A stretch of 64,000 bases of DNA from Anaerolineales bacterium (GTDB lineage Bacteria; Chloroflexota; Anaerolineae; Anaerolineales; Villigracilaceae), in the NCBI GenBank assembly GCA_023382595.1, contig JAHDWB010000001.1:930001-994000 (forward strand), written 5' to 3'. The position numbers and the translations under genes are program-made. Positions 7,565 through 16,250 of the stretch are shown here, piece by piece; position 1 is the first letter of the stretch, and each line of letters opens with the position of its first letter. Below the pieces are notes generated by a model. That model searched no databases, had not been told where the DNA came from, and was given only the letters and a program-made list of their open reading frames with translations.

Positions 7565-10201
7565 ATGACTGTCCGTGATCCTGTTTGTGGAATGGAAATC
7601 GAGCCCCAAGGCGCCGTCGGCCAGCGCGAACACATGGGGCAGACGTTTTATTTTTGCTCCCGATCCTGCTTGGATCAGTTTGATGAGGATCCGCATCATT
7701 ATGTGATGACTTCCGCGACGACGGGTTTCAACCCTGAGCGAACCCTTAACCGCATCGGACTACCCGTTGCCGACCTGCCATTCTATAAGCCAGTTCCCAA
7801 CCTTGAAGCCGGTCTGCTCACCCTGGAAGGCGTCCATCAAGTAACCACCAATGCGGGGGCGGGCGTACTGCAAGTGGAATATGATTCAAAAAAAGTGAAT
7901 ATCCAGCAAATGGCGGCGGTGATCCGCTCGGCTGGCTATCAACCGGGCGGGTCGAACGTCAAGATCGGGATCGAGAACCTGCGCTGCGCCTCCTGCGTGA
8001 AATTCATCGAGGATGAACTGAAATCCACGGATGGCGTTTTGAGCGCGACCGTCAATATCGCCACCCAGGAGGCGAGCGTGGATTACCTCCCTCAAAAGAC
8101 GACCCTTGAACAATTGAACGCAGCTATCGAGGCATGGGGATACAACCCACGTCAAGCCATTAGCGACGCGCCAGTGGACAAACAGGAGGAGGCCCACGCC
8201 CGTGAATATCGCCGCCTGATGAGGAAGTTCTGGTATGCTGCGATTGTTTCCCTGCCGGTGCTGTTGTTTGCCTATCCTGAATATGTGCCGCTCATTCGCG
8301 AGATGTCGATGGAATCCATCCGTTGGGCTTGGATTGTATCGGGGATGATCACCCTGCCTGTACTGTTCTACTCGGGATATGATTTTTTCACAGGCGCGTG
8401 GGCATCATTCAAACATCGCTCGGCGAACATGAATACACTGATCGCAATCGGAACAGGGGCGGCCTGGTTATATTCGACGTTTGCCATCACGTTTCCGTCC
8501 GTGTTTCCCGAAGGGACATCCGAGCCGTTTTACGATGTCGTTGCAGTGGTGATCGCCCTGGTGGTTTTAGGCCAGGCTTTGGAGTTACGCGCCAAGGGAC
8601 AATCCAGCGCGGCGATCAAGAAGTTGTTGGGATTGCAGGCAAAGACCGCCCGCGTGATTCGCGATGGGAGGGAATTCGACCTGCCCGTCGAAGAAGTGCT
8701 GGTCGGTGACATCATCCAAGTCCGCCCTGGCGAGAAGGTTCCCGTGGACGGGGTCATCGTCGATGGCGGTTCTGCGGTGGATGAGTCCATGTTAACGGGT
8801 GAATCACTGCCTGTCTCCAAGCAGCAAGGTGATGAGGTTATTGGCGCAACACTCAACAAGACAGGCGCATTCAAATTCCGCGCCACAAAGGTCGGCAAGG
8901 ATACTGCCCTGGCTCAAATCGTCAAAATGGTGCAGGATGCACAGAATTCCAAAGCGCCAATTGCAAGACTGGTGGATGTCATTTCGGGGTATTTCGTCCC
9001 CACCGTGATGATCCTCGCGGTGTGGACCTTTGTCATCTGGTTCGTAATCGGACCCCAGCCGCAATTGGTATATGCACTCGTCACCAGCGTAACCGTGCTT
9101 ATCATTGCCTGTCCCTGTGCGCTGGGGCTTGCCACACCGATGAGCCTGATGGTCGGGATCGGCAAGGGTGCCGAGCATGGCATCCTGATCCGTTCGGGGG
9201 AGGCGCTGCAAACAGCGCGTGCCATACAAACCGTGGTACTGGACAAGACCGGCACAATCACAAAAGGAAAGCCCGAATTGACCGATGTCATCCTTGCCAA
9301 TTCCCTGAATGGTAGTGGCGATCAGATGTTGCGCCTGGTGGCTTCGGTCGAGAAGGTAAGCGAGCATCCTCTGGCGCAAGCCATTGTGGACGGCGCGCAG
9401 GCGCGCAAGATTGAATTGGTGGAAGTCGAGGATTTTGAAGCCATCCCGGGTCATGGCGTCTCGGCTAAAGTCGAAGGAAGTAGCGTTTTGATCGGCAATC
9501 TCAAGTTGATGAACCGTGAGAAGCTTGCACTGGACGGATTGGAAGAAAAATCCAAATCGCTTGCCGATGACGGCAAGACCCCGATGTTTGTTGCCCTGGA
9601 TGGCAAAGCTGCCGGACTTATCGCCGTGGCGGACACGGTCAAGGATGACTCGGCGGAAGCCATCAAAGCCCTGCAAGGTATGGGTATCGAGGTTGTGATG
9701 ATCACGGGCGACAACCGCCGCACCGCCGAAGCGATCGCCCGCAAGGTTGGGATCACTCGTGTGCTGGCGGAAGTATTGCCAGAAGACAAAGCCAATAATG
9801 TCCATCTTCTCCAAGCGGAAAACAAAAAGGTTGCTATGGTTGGGGATGGCATCAACGACGCGCCTGCGCTGGCACAGGCGGATGTCGGTTTTGCCATTGG
9901 CACAGGCACGGATGTTGCCATCGAAGCTTCGGACATTACGTTGATCAAAGGCAGTCTGAAAGGTGTGGTCACTGCCATTGAGGTCAGCCGCGCGACAATG
10001 AAAAACATCTACGAGAATCTTTTCGGCGCATGGATCTACAACACGCTCGGCATTCCCGTCGCGATGGGTTTGTTCTATCCGTTCCTTGGTCTGCTGCTCA
10101 ACCCGCTGATCGCAGGCGCGGCAATGGCATTCTCATCGGTGACGGTTGTCGGCAATGCCAATCGCTTGCGCGGGTTCAAGTCGAAGTACAGCGCGAAGTA
10201 G
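7565..10201 (+). CDS. copA: Copper-translocating P1B-type ATPase with N-terminal YHS domain
   Basis: 878 residues. Order: YHS domain ([16 protein letters not shown]; about 3-45), a degenerate HMA-like segment without CxxC (about 70-130), a full HMA domain with CASC (about 135-200), eight membrane helices, actuator (TGES), phosphorylation site DKTGT, and hinge [10 protein letters not shown]. The ion-binding residues CPC (ACPCALG), YN in helix 7 and MxxSS in helix 8 (MAFSS) define Cu(I) pumps (P1B-1). It exports Cu(I) from the cytosol. Followed within 10 bases by a cupredoxin gene, so efflux and external copper binding are co-expressed. Start ATG follows AAAGGTAGG. Confidence 0.93.
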   Translation: MTVRDPVCGMEIEPQGAVGQREHMGQTFYFCSRSCLDQFDEDPHHYVMTSATTGFNPERTLNRIGLPVADLPFYKPVPNLEAGLLTLEGVHQVTTNAGAGVLQVEYDSKKVNIQQMAAVIRSAGYQPGGSNVKIGIENLRCASCVKFIEDELKSTDGVLSATVNIATQEASVDYLPQKTTLEQLNAAIEAWGYNPRQAISDAPVDKQEEAHAREYRRLMRKFWYAAIVSLPVLLFAYPEYVPLIREMSMESIRWAWIVSGMITLPVLFYSGYDFFTGAWASFKHRSANMNTLIAIGTGAAWLYSTFAITFPSVFPEGTSEPFYDVVAVVIALVVLGQALELRAKGQSSAAIKKLLGLQAKTARVIRDGREFDLPVEEVLVGDIIQVRPGEKVPVDGVIVDGGSAVDESMLTGESLPVSKQQGDEVIGATLNKTGAFKFRATKVGKDTALAQIVKMVQDAQNSKAPIARLVDVISGYFVPTVMILAVWTFVIWFVIGPQPQLVYALVTSVTVLIIACPCALGLATPMSLMVGIGKGAEHGILIRSGEALQTARAIQTVVLDKTGTITKGKPELTDVILANSLNGSGDQMLRLVASVEKVSEHPLAQAIVDGAQARKIELVEVEDFEAIPGHGVSAKVEGSSVLIGNLKLMNREKLALDGLEEKSKSLADDGKTPMFVALDGKAAGLIAVADTVKDDSAEAIKALQGMGIEVVMITGDNRRTAEAIARKVGITRVLAEVLPEDKANNVHLLQAENKKVAMVGDGINDAPALAQADVGFAIGTGTDVAIEASDITLIKGSLKGVVTAIEVSRATMKNIYENLFGAWIYNTLGIPVAMGLFYPFLGLLLNPLIAGAAMAFSSVTVVGNANRLRGFKSKYSAK

Positions 10202-10211
10202 GAGGTTAAGC

Positions 10212-10589
10212 ATGAATACATTGCAAATCTTGGTTTTCCTGTCGGGGTTCATACTTACTATTTTAATTGCCTGGTATTTCTGGTTCGCGCCAAAAGCACA
10301 AACCCGTGCAGTGGTGGCTGCTTCCGGTGCACAGGAGGTGGCGATCACGGTCAAAGGCGGATATACACCCGATGTGATCGTGGTACAGAAAGGACGCCCC
10401 GTGCGACTGACGTTCACGCGTCAGGAAAGCTCCACGTGTTCGGAACAGGTGCTGTTGCCCGACTTCAATCAACATGCGCTGTTACCCGAAGGCGAACAAG
10501 TAACAATGGAATTCACCCCCGTCAAGGGAGGTGAATATGGTTTCCAATGCCAGATGGGAATGTTGCGAGGCAAGTTGATTGTAGAATAA
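10212..10589 (+). CDS. Membrane-anchored cupredoxin-like protein
   Basis: 125 residues. One N-terminal helix (about 5-25) and a cupredoxin-like domain (about 40-125) of the EfeO/plastocyanin type. The usual copper-site region reads FQCQMGMLRGKL, with Cys, Met and a further His (FNQH) and Cys (STCSEQ) nearby. The exact ligand set is uncertain. ATG 10212 follows AGGAGG, 10 bases after copA. It would take up the exported copper outside the membrane. Confidence 0.78.
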   Translation: MNTLQILVFLSGFILTILIAWYFWFAPKAQTRAVVAASGAQEVAITVKGGYTPDVIVVQKGRPVRLTFTRQESSTCSEQVLLPDFNQHALLPEGEQVTMEFTPVKGGEYGFQCQMGMLRGKLIVE

Positions 10590-10609
10590 TTGCGAAAGGA
10601 ATTTCCAGC

Positions 10610-10816
10610 ATGAAACAAGGAAAAACTCATATGCCAAACATTTCCTACATTGCGGCATTTGTGATTGGCGTGATCCTGTTTGCCGTATTTTGGAAGGTCT
10701 TGTTTGGCTCTGCTTCCAGCCTGGTGGTTCTGGCTGGCATGATTGGAACGGCAGTCGCTGTGACACTCTTCCGGCTCAGGAATGAATATCAGCATCACTT
10801 CAAAAAGGATCGATGA
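10610..10816 (+). CDS. Small two-helix membrane protein
   Basis: 68 residues with two membrane helices and a basic tail (QHHFKKDR). The start at 10610 follows AAAGGA; another ATG at 10631 is possible. The stop overlaps the next start (ATGA at 10813). No family recognised; part of the copA operon. Confidence 0.6.
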   Translation: MKQGKTHMPNISYIAAFVIGVILFAVFWKVLFGSASSLVVLAGMIGTAVAVTLFRLRNEYQHHFKKDR

Positions 10817-11019
10817 CCTTGGATCAAAATAAGACACCATCCCCTTCTGACGAACCCAAATTCCTTACCGCCTGCGGCGGACAGATAAAAGATCCCTCCA
10901 TGTATCCAAGCGCAGAGCATCGCGGCGAAATAGTATTTTTCTGCACGCAGGCGTGCCTGGATGCATTCCTCTTGGACCCCGATCCGTTCATGGCAGGTGA
11001 GGTCGAACATCCCGTATGA
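10813..11019 (+). CDS. YHS-like metal-binding protein, 68 residues
   Basis: The core (LTACGGQI, then VFFCTQACLDAFLLDPDPFM) is a YHS-type domain with three cysteines in the expected layout, but with CGG in place of CGM. Coupled to the upstream small membrane protein by a four-base overlap; last gene of the copA operon, with a terminator behind it. Confidence 0.72.
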   Translation: MTLDQNKTPSPSDEPKFLTACGGQIKDPSMYPSAEHRGEIVFFCTQACLDAFLLDPDPFMAGEVEHPV

Positions 11020-11067
11020 TTGTGATATGACAATCGCGGCATTGACGTGACAAATCACACAAGCCGA

Positions 11068-11108
11068 ACAGCGCATTTCGAAACAAGTGAAAATGCGCTG
11101 TTTTTTAT
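11068..11108 (+). terminator. Rho-independent terminator of the copA operon
   Basis: Perfect 12-base stem (11068-11079 with 11091-11102) followed by a run of T. Confidence 0.9.
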
Positions 11109-11168
11109 TGTTGGCAGGATGTAATATGAGATTAAAGAAAGACAAAATTTATCCTCAAAGGAGTAAAA

Positions 11169-11738
11169 ATGACTACTCAAACCATGCCCAGGGGATATCA
11201 ACTCGCTGATATCCCATTTACGAAGACCTTGTTCGAAAGCAAGTCGTTTGCCTGGCTCTGGCTCATCATCCGCCTCTATCTGGGATACCAGTGGATCGAA
11301 TCCGGCTGGGGCAAGATCGCCAATCCCGCCTGGATGCAGGGCGGCACTGCGCTGAAAGGTTTTTGGGAGCGCGCTTTAATCATTCCCGATGCACCCGCCC
11401 GTCCGCTGATCGCCTTCGACTGGTATCGCAATTTCATCCAATTTATGCTGGACAGCGGCAATTACGTCTGGTTTGCCAAACTTGTTACTGTTGGCGAACT
11501 TCTGGTGGGGGCAGCGTTAATCCTGGGCATCTTTATCGGGTTCTCCGCCTTCGTTGGCGGTTTCATGAATTGGAATTTCATGATGGCGGGGACCGCCTCT
11601 GTCAATCCTGTCTTCCTGATTCTTTCGGTTCTACTTGTTCTGGCGTGGAAGACCGCTGGCTGGATCGGTCTGGATCGTTGGCTATTGGTGCAAGTGGGCA
11701 CGCCCTGGCAGCCTGGGTTGCTGTTCCGGCGCAAATGA
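11169..11738 (+). CDS. DoxX/DoxD-family membrane protein
   Basis: 189 residues with four membrane helices; pattern of the DoxX family (RLYLGYQWIESGWGKI, later GELLVGAALILG, and MNWNFMMAGT). DoxD is a subunit of thiosulfate:quinone oxidoreductase in archaea, and DoxX-like proteins act in thiol and oxidant stress in bacteria; which role applies here is unknown. Monocistronic: no dyad operator in front, a terminator behind. Start follows AAAGGAG. Confidence 0.8.
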   Translation: MTTQTMPRGYQLADIPFTKTLFESKSFAWLWLIIRLYLGYQWIESGWGKIANPAWMQGGTALKGFWERALIIPDAPARPLIAFDWYRNFIQFMLDSGNYVWFAKLVTVGELLVGAALILGIFIGFSAFVGGFMNWNFMMAGTASVNPVFLILSVLLVLAWKTAGWIGLDRWLLVQVGTPWQPGLLFRRK

Positions 11739-11757
11739 AGCGCATTGTCGTCTTGAA

Positions 11758-11790
11758 ACTTCTGAGACCCGCGTCTCGGAAGTTTTTCTT
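11758..11790 (+). terminator. Rho-independent terminator
   Basis: An 11-base stem with one G-T pair (11758-11768 with 11773-11783), a CCGC loop and a T run. Confidence 0.85.
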
Positions 11791-11807
11791 TCTTCACAGT
11801 CAATTCT

Positions 11808-11825
11808 ATAGGCATTTCTACCTGT
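11808..11825 (+). promoter_or_regulatory. Dyad operator, copy G (ATAGGC-N6-ACCTGT)
   Basis: Left arm perfect, right arm degenerate. CTGCAC follows after 17 bases and TATACA (11870-11875) lies in the -10 position; the next gene starts at 11912. Counted as a copy because of the spacing. Confidence 0.5.
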
Positions 11826-11911
11826 ATTGAATTTGAGCCATTCTGCACCTCGAAATTTTCTGCAGAGTCTATACAATTCAACCGTCTGATCACCATACAA
11901 GGAGCATCAAC

Positions 11912-12115
11912 ATGTCATTCAAAGACCCCGTATGCGGTAAACGCATCAACCGCGGCAAAGCCCATATCACCATTGAGTTTGAAGGTGTGAACTACTTTCT
12001 GTGCTGTCCGCAGTGTCAGGCGCAGTTTGAACGTTCACCAAAGACCTATGCCAAACCCGAATTGGGCGAGAAGGCAAGGAAAGTCCAACACTATCCAATA
12101 AAACAATACAATTGA
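11912..12115 (+). CDS. YHS-domain protein, 67 residues
   Basis: A single YHS domain (DPVCGKRI, then YFLCCPQCQAQF) with an extra Cys before the CxxC pair and a basic tail. The start follows AAGGAG. Probably co-transcribed with the HMA protein 15 bases downstream; together they give a soluble copper-binding pair. Confidence 0.82.
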   Translation: MSFKDPVCGKRINRGKAHITIEFEGVNYFLCCPQCQAQFERSPKTYAKPELGEKARKVQHYPIKQYN

Positions 12116-12130
12116 GAGGAAAATACCATC

Positions 12131-12433
12131 ATGAGCGATAACTGCCACGTTGAACCGATCCAAAAGCCCGTGCTGATGAACCATGTCATCCAGTCTGCCA
12201 GCCGAATCCTGCTCTCTGTTTCAGGGATGGGCTGTCCCAATTGTGCCACACGGGTACGCAATGGACTTTTACTACTGGACGGCGTCCATGACGCCGAAGT
12301 GCTGTTGAACATGCGAATGGCGGAGGTGTACTTCGATGAAGAGAAGGTCTCCGCCGAGATGCTTGTTCAGGCGGTGGCTGGGTCGGGGAACGACGGTCGT
12401 CACCATTATCAGGCTCAGGTGATTCCATCGTAA
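12131..12433 (+). CDS. HMA-domain copper chaperone-like protein
   Basis: 100 residues. A heavy-metal-associated domain (about 25-90) with the metal motif GMGCPNCATRV in the CxxC position. CopZ-like proteins of this kind hand Cu(I) to CopA. The N-terminal 20 residues carry Cys and His (NCHVEP), and a His-His pair sits near the C-terminus, which is more than a minimal CopZ has. Follows the YHS gene at 11912. Confidence 0.82.
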   Translation: MSDNCHVEPIQKPVLMNHVIQSASRILLSVSGMGCPNCATRVRNGLLLLDGVHDAEVLLNMRMAEVYFDEEKVSAEMLVQAVAGSGNDGRHHYQAQVIPS

Positions 12434-12462
12434 ATGATCTGTTGCGACAGATGACATTCATC

Positions 12463-12480
12463 ATAAGCCATTTGGCGCAT
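12463..12480 (+). promoter_or_regulatory. Dyad operator, copy F (ATAAGC-N6-GCGCAT)
   Basis: Left arm identical to copy D. The 17-base spacer shares the CCCTTCCCGCCAT block with copy D, then TGCGCT (12498-12503), 22 bases, and TACCAT (12526-12531). The operon starts at 12560. This is the clearest long similarity between two copies. Confidence 0.7.
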
Positions 12481-12559
12481 ATCCCTTCCCGCCATACTGC
12501 GCTGGAGCGGACTTGGTGGTCAGACTACCATAGGATCATCCGAACACGGAGGACCCTTT

Positions 12560-13003
12560 ATGTTTTCAAAGACAAACAAGTTCCTGCTCATCTCCCTTAT
12601 TGCAGTCTTACTGACCACTGCAATTTCTGCCTGCTCGACGCAAGGCAATTCGAGCAACTTGCAGATGATACCGCTCGACCAAATGCCTGCGGAGGTACAG
12701 TCCGCGCCTGTGACTGTGCAGACGGCATACCAGTTCAACGCTGCCAACCCTGACATCATGCAGGATATTCCCTGCTACTGCGGCTGCGGGAGCATCGATC
12801 ACACATCCAATTACGATTGCTATGTTTCGGATGTGGATGCCAGCGGGAAGATCATCTTCGACAACCACGCCCTCGGCTGCTCCATCTGCGTAGACATCAC
12901 CCAGGATGTCATGCGCATGCTCAGGGATGGAAAGAGTCCGCAGGATATCAGGGCAAATATAGACGCGACCTATTCCAGGTACGGACCGTCCACCACTCCG
13001 TGA
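12560..13003 (+). CDS. PCYCGC-motif lipoprotein
   Basis: 147 residues. Signal peptide with lipobox (ISAC), then a domain with the family signature PCYCGCG, a DCYV segment, and a second Cys pair (LGCSICVDI). Proteins of the PCYCGC family are secreted, Cys-rich and often sit near copper or cytochrome genes; a metal or redox role is likely but not established. First gene of the operon to 16235, directly under operator copy F. Start follows GGAGGA. Confidence 0.82.
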   Translation: MFSKTNKFLLISLIAVLLTTAISACSTQGNSSNLQMIPLDQMPAEVQSAPVTVQTAYQFNAANPDIMQDIPCYCGCGSIDHTSNYDCYVSDVDASGKIIFDNHALGCSICVDITQDVMRMLRDGKSPQDIRANIDATYSRYGPSTTP

Positions 13004-13007
13004 TCTT

Positions 13008-13451
13008 ATGAATCCGCGTTTCTCACTTCTCCTCATTTTTACGGCTGGACTGGCAGTGGCGTTCGCACCTCTGCCTGTTCCAACCGTCGCCCCTCAAGCG
13101 CGGACCTTTCAGGTTGATGCGGGACAATTTGCTTATTCTCCCTCCGAAATCTTCGTCAATCCAGGCGACACCGTGACTCTCGAACTTGTCAGCACGGATG
13201 TGGTTCACGGCATCTACATCGACGGCTACGACATTTCCTTCGAAGCCGACCCAGGACAAACCCAAACGCTGACCTTTATCGCTGATAAACCCGGTTCCTT
13301 CCGCTTCCGATGCAATGTCACCTGCGGAGCCATGCATCCGTTCATGATCGGCAAGTTGATGGTCGGCACAAATGACTGGCTCTATCGTTCCGTCGGTTTG
13401 GCAGCATTGGCTGTGCTTGGTGTGACAATATCCAGAAAACAAGAAGTGTAG
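13008..13451 (+). CDS. CuA-type cupredoxin domain protein (COX2/NosZ-like)
   Basis: 147 residues. A signal/anchor helix (about 5-25) leads to a cupredoxin domain whose copper-site loop is CNVTCGAMHPFM, i.e. C-x3-C-x3-H-x2-M. With the upstream His of VVHG this is the full ligand set of a binuclear CuA centre as in cytochrome oxidase subunit II and NosZ. A C-terminal helix (about 125-142) may anchor it again. The start lies four bases after the previous stop without its own ribosome site, so translational coupling is likely. Expected role: one-electron carrier outside the membrane. Confidence 0.82.
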   Translation: MNPRFSLLLIFTAGLAVAFAPLPVPTVAPQARTFQVDAGQFAYSPSEIFVNPGDTVTLELVSTDVVHGIYIDGYDISFEADPGQTQTLTFIADKPGSFRFRCNVTCGAMHPFMIGKLMVGTNDWLYRSVGLAALAVLGVTISRKQEV

Positions 13452-13458
13452 TCTTATC

Positions 13459-14790
13459 ATGACGAAGATCGAACTTACCCGTATCCCCTTTATAAAGAAC
13501 GCCTTCAAAAGCCGGTACCCGCAATTGGCAGTCTTTATTGTGATGCTGATCGGATATATCTTTGCCATCCTTGCAGGACTCATCGGGACGCCTGTTGGGA
13601 GTCATAACTTTAGCATTGTCTTCGTATGGATTGCATGGTGGGCGATCCTGATCCTGGTCGCGGTTCCCTTTTTCGGACGTGGATGGTGCGCAATCTGCCC
13701 GATCCCGCTGCCAGGAGAATGGTTACAGCGGGGCGCAATCCTCACTCCGCCAGATAAACGACCGAAATGGCTCAACCTGCGCGTGCCAAAGATGTTCCGT
13801 AATATCTGGTTGCAAAATATTTCATTTCTTCTTCTTGCACTTTTCAGCAGCGTACTGCTTACAACCCCAAATATCACAGGCATCATACTCGCCGCCATGC
13901 TCTTTACCGCCATTGGACTGGGCGCCATCTTCGAACGCCGTGCCTTTTGCCGCTATCTCTGCCCTGTTGGTGGATTTATCGGTCTGTATTCCCAAGCCGC
14001 GCCCATCGAATTGCGCATCAAAGACAAGCAGGTCTGTGTCACTTGTGAAGGCAAGCCTTGTTATAACGGCTCATCAATAGGTTTTGGCTGTCCGTGGGAT
14101 GTCTTCCCTGGCGGACTGACAAAGAATACCTACTGCGGGCTTTGCATGGAATGTATCCGCACCTGTCCGCATGATAACATCGCCGTCAACCTGCGTCCGT
14201 TCTCGGCTGATCTCGCCAAACCTTCCACGCGCATGGATGAAGCCTTCAAAGCCTTTATCATGCTTGGCTCGGCGATCATCTATGCGGGTGTGTTGCTTGG
14301 TCCGTGGGGCACATTCAAGGACGCAGCATATAACGTGGGTTCAAGTGCATGGTTCATGTACGCAGGTATTTTTCTCTCCATTATCTTTGGCATCCTGCCA
14401 GGCTTTTTTACCTTGGGACTCCTGGGAACAAAAGGCAACGCAACACTTAAACATAGATTTGCTTCGCTCTCAATCACCCTGATCCCATTGGGTTTGATGT
14501 TCTGGGTGGCGTTCAGCTTGTCCTTCGTTCTCACCAATGCTTCCTACATCCTTGCCTCACTCTCCGACCCGCTTGGTCTTGGCTGGAATTTGTTCGGTAC
14601 GGCAAACACTGCATGGCAGCCCATGTTGACATCCATTCTTGCACCCGCGCAAGCACTTGCGCTGGTAGGCGGACTGATCTGGTCGGCACGCACCGCACAG
14701 AAAGCCGCAAATGAGGTGAAAGTCTCGCCCATCCCTGTCATCGTTTACTGTTTCATCGCCACCTCAATCATGCTCTGGTTATTGTTATGA
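13459..14790 (+). CDS. NapH/NosR-like membrane ferredoxin
   Basis: 443 residues. About five helices bracket Fe-S modules: GWCAICP, CRYLCPVGG, and a cytosolic pair of 4Fe-4S motifs (CVTCEGKPC ... CP, then CGLCMECIRTCP). This matches the NapH/NosR/CcoG family, which takes electrons from quinols or ferredoxins and passes them across the membrane. It lies between two CuA-protein genes, overlaps the next one (ATGA at 14787), and has further C-terminal helices. Inference: it feeds electrons to the CuA proteins outside. Confidence 0.85.
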   Translation: MTKIELTRIPFIKNAFKSRYPQLAVFIVMLIGYIFAILAGLIGTPVGSHNFSIVFVWIAWWAILILVAVPFFGRGWCAICPIPLPGEWLQRGAILTPPDKRPKWLNLRVPKMFRNIWLQNISFLLLALFSSVLLTTPNITGIILAAMLFTAIGLGAIFERRAFCRYLCPVGGFIGLYSQAAPIELRIKDKQVCVTCEGKPCYNGSSIGFGCPWDVFPGGLTKNTYCGLCMECIRTCPHDNIAVNLRPFSADLAKPSTRMDEAFKAFIMLGSAIIYAGVLLGPWGTFKDAAYNVGSSAWFMYAGIFLSIIFGILPGFFTLGLLGTKGNATLKHRFASLSITLIPLGLMFWVAFSLSFVLTNASYILASLSDPLGLGWNLFGTANTAWQPMLTSILAPAQALALVGGLIWSARTAQKAANEVKVSPIPVIVYCFIATSIMLWLLL

Positions 14791-15764
14791 ACCGCTCCGA
14801 ACTCATCTCCCGTATTTTGGTCTACGCTGGCGTAGTCCTTGTGATTGGCGCACCGCTGGTTTTCTGGGCACGCACACCACTCATCCACGCGCGCATGCCT
14901 GAGTATGGCGGCTGGAGTCCGAATATCATCCATGCGAATGTCGGCGAGCCGTTACACCTCAAGCTCACTTCCGATGATGTGGTACACGGCTTTGCAGTCG
15001 GTCAGATGGACATGCAAAGTGTGGATATCCTCCCCGGCAAAGTCACAGACATCACACTGAAATTCGACAAGCCTGGGATTTACACCTTCTACTGCACGCG
15101 CTGGTGCGGACTCAACCACTGGCGGATGCGCGGCACGATCGAAGTCAGCGGCTCGCCATCGGACTCAGAGCCTGCTTCACCGCCCCTTTACGTTTCCCTC
15201 AACCTCGACATTGACGCGCCGCACGATGCACCTGTTGTGCCAGCCCAAAAACCATCAGCGATTCGCGGTCAGGGATTAATCCCCAATTCCCCATTTCTCC
15301 AATCCTTCGATTATTACCGCTCGAATTCTCCATATCAGGCATTCCTTGATTTATCCAACACATCATTGACCGAACCTCAACGGTGGGATGTGGTTGCCTT
15401 CATTTGGCGATCCAACACCCTGTCCGAATCCCTTGCCAACGGAAAACAACTTTATGCCCAGAATTGCGCCGCCTGTCACGGGGAAAACGGTGCAGGCAAC
15501 GGTGTTTTTGCCGACGACCTGACAACAGCAGGCGAGTCCTCCATGCAAACGATGGAAGGCGCAATGGACATGATCATGCAGAGCCCCGTGGATTTCACTG
15601 ACCCACAACGAATGCTTGGCGCGAGCCCCGCATTATTACAAGGGAAAATTCTACGCGGCGGCATGGGCACAGGCATGCCCATGTGGGGTTCCATCTTCAC
15701 GGAAGAACAAATCTGGGACCTGATCGCGTACATCTACTCATTCCAGTTTGAATATCAAAATTAA
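14787..15764 (+). CDS. CuA cupredoxin-cytochrome c fusion protein
   Basis: 325 residues. An N-terminal helix (about 8-28); a cupredoxin domain (about 45-130) with the CuA loop CTRWCGLNHWRM (C-x3-C-x3-H-x2-M) and the His of VVHGF; then a Pro-rich linker; and a C-terminal class I cytochrome c (about 215-320) with CAACHGENGAG and a distal Met candidate in GTGMPMWG. A CuA and a c-type haem in one chain recall caa3-type subunit II and some N2O-reducing systems, but no catalytic subunit is encoded in the window. Confidence 0.85.
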   Translation: MNRSELISRILVYAGVVLVIGAPLVFWARTPLIHARMPEYGGWSPNIIHANVGEPLHLKLTSDDVVHGFAVGQMDMQSVDILPGKVTDITLKFDKPGIYTFYCTRWCGLNHWRMRGTIEVSGSPSDSEPASPPLYVSLNLDIDAPHDAPVVPAQKPSAIRGQGLIPNSPFLQSFDYYRSNSPYQAFLDLSNTSLTEPQRWDVVAFIWRSNTLSESLANGKQLYAQNCAACHGENGAGNGVFADDLTTAGESSMQTMEGAMDMIMQSPVDFTDPQRMLGASPALLQGKILRGGMGTGMPMWGSIFTEEQIWDLIAYIYSFQFEYQN

Positions 15765-15773
15765 GGAGACTCT

Positions 15774-16235
15774 ATGAGTAAAAAACACAAAAGACAGAAA
15801 CAAAAGCAAAAGTTTCCGTGGATATTTTTGGCGCTGGGTGGAGTATTAGTTGTCCTTGCCATATTCCTGTTCGCACGCCAAGTCGGTGACGGAGGCGGCA
15901 CGCCATCCATCGCGGTGGATCAGCAAAAGATCGATTACGGCGATGTGAAGTTTGGCGTCAATAAAACGTTTGCGGTCAAAGTCACCAATACGGGCGATGG
16001 CACTCTGCGTTTCAAAGAAGAACCGTATATCGAAGTCGTCGAGGGATGCTGACCTCCTCAACTTACCATCGGTTCGATGGTGCTCAAACCCGGTGAAAGC
16101 ACAATCGTTGAGTCTAGTGTGTTCATGATGCACGAAGGCATGGACGGTCCGCACAATTTTGCGGTACATCTCAAGACGAACGACCCTATCAATCCAGATT
16201 TGGTTGTGAACGTGCTGTCAAATTGGATTCCATAA
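15774..16235 (+). CDS. DUF1573-like membrane-anchored protein, predicted selenoprotein (Sec93)
   Basis: 153 residues if the in-frame TGA at 16050-16052 is read as selenocysteine. A basic N-terminus, one helix (about 15-35), then a DUF1573-like Ig domain (IDYGDVKFG, VTNTGDGTL). The TGA lies in VEGC-U-PPQ and the same frame continues for 60 residues of well-formed sequence (LKPGES, FMMHEGMDGPH, TNDP, LSNWIP) to a TAA. From 13 bases after the TGA there is a perfect 7-base stem with a GTT loop (16065-16081), 19 bases from TGA to loop, as in bacterial SECIS elements. Cys in place of Sec (CC-PP) is expected in relatives. Last gene of the copy F operon; start follows AAGGAG. Confidence 0.8.
16065..16081 (+). 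promoter_or_regulatory. Bacterial SECIS-like hairpin
   Basis: ACCATCG pairs perfectly with CGATGGT around a GTT loop whose first base is G. The loop starts 20 bases after the TGA. Known bacterial SECIS elements have a small loop with G in its first positions, about 16-37 bases downstream of the UGA; this fits. Confidence 0.72.
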
Positions 16236-16250
16236 AACCACAGGAATCAA

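Noticed and set aside
8804-9814. A 336-codon minus-strand open frame inside copA
   Set aside because: Shadow of the P-type ATPase; no ribosome site and no motif.
15774-16052. Reading the DUF1573-like gene as a 92-residue protein ending at TGA
   Set aside because: The same frame continues with family-like sequence for 60 residues, and a SECIS-like hairpin follows the TGA. A nonsense mutation or sequencing error remains possible but explains less.
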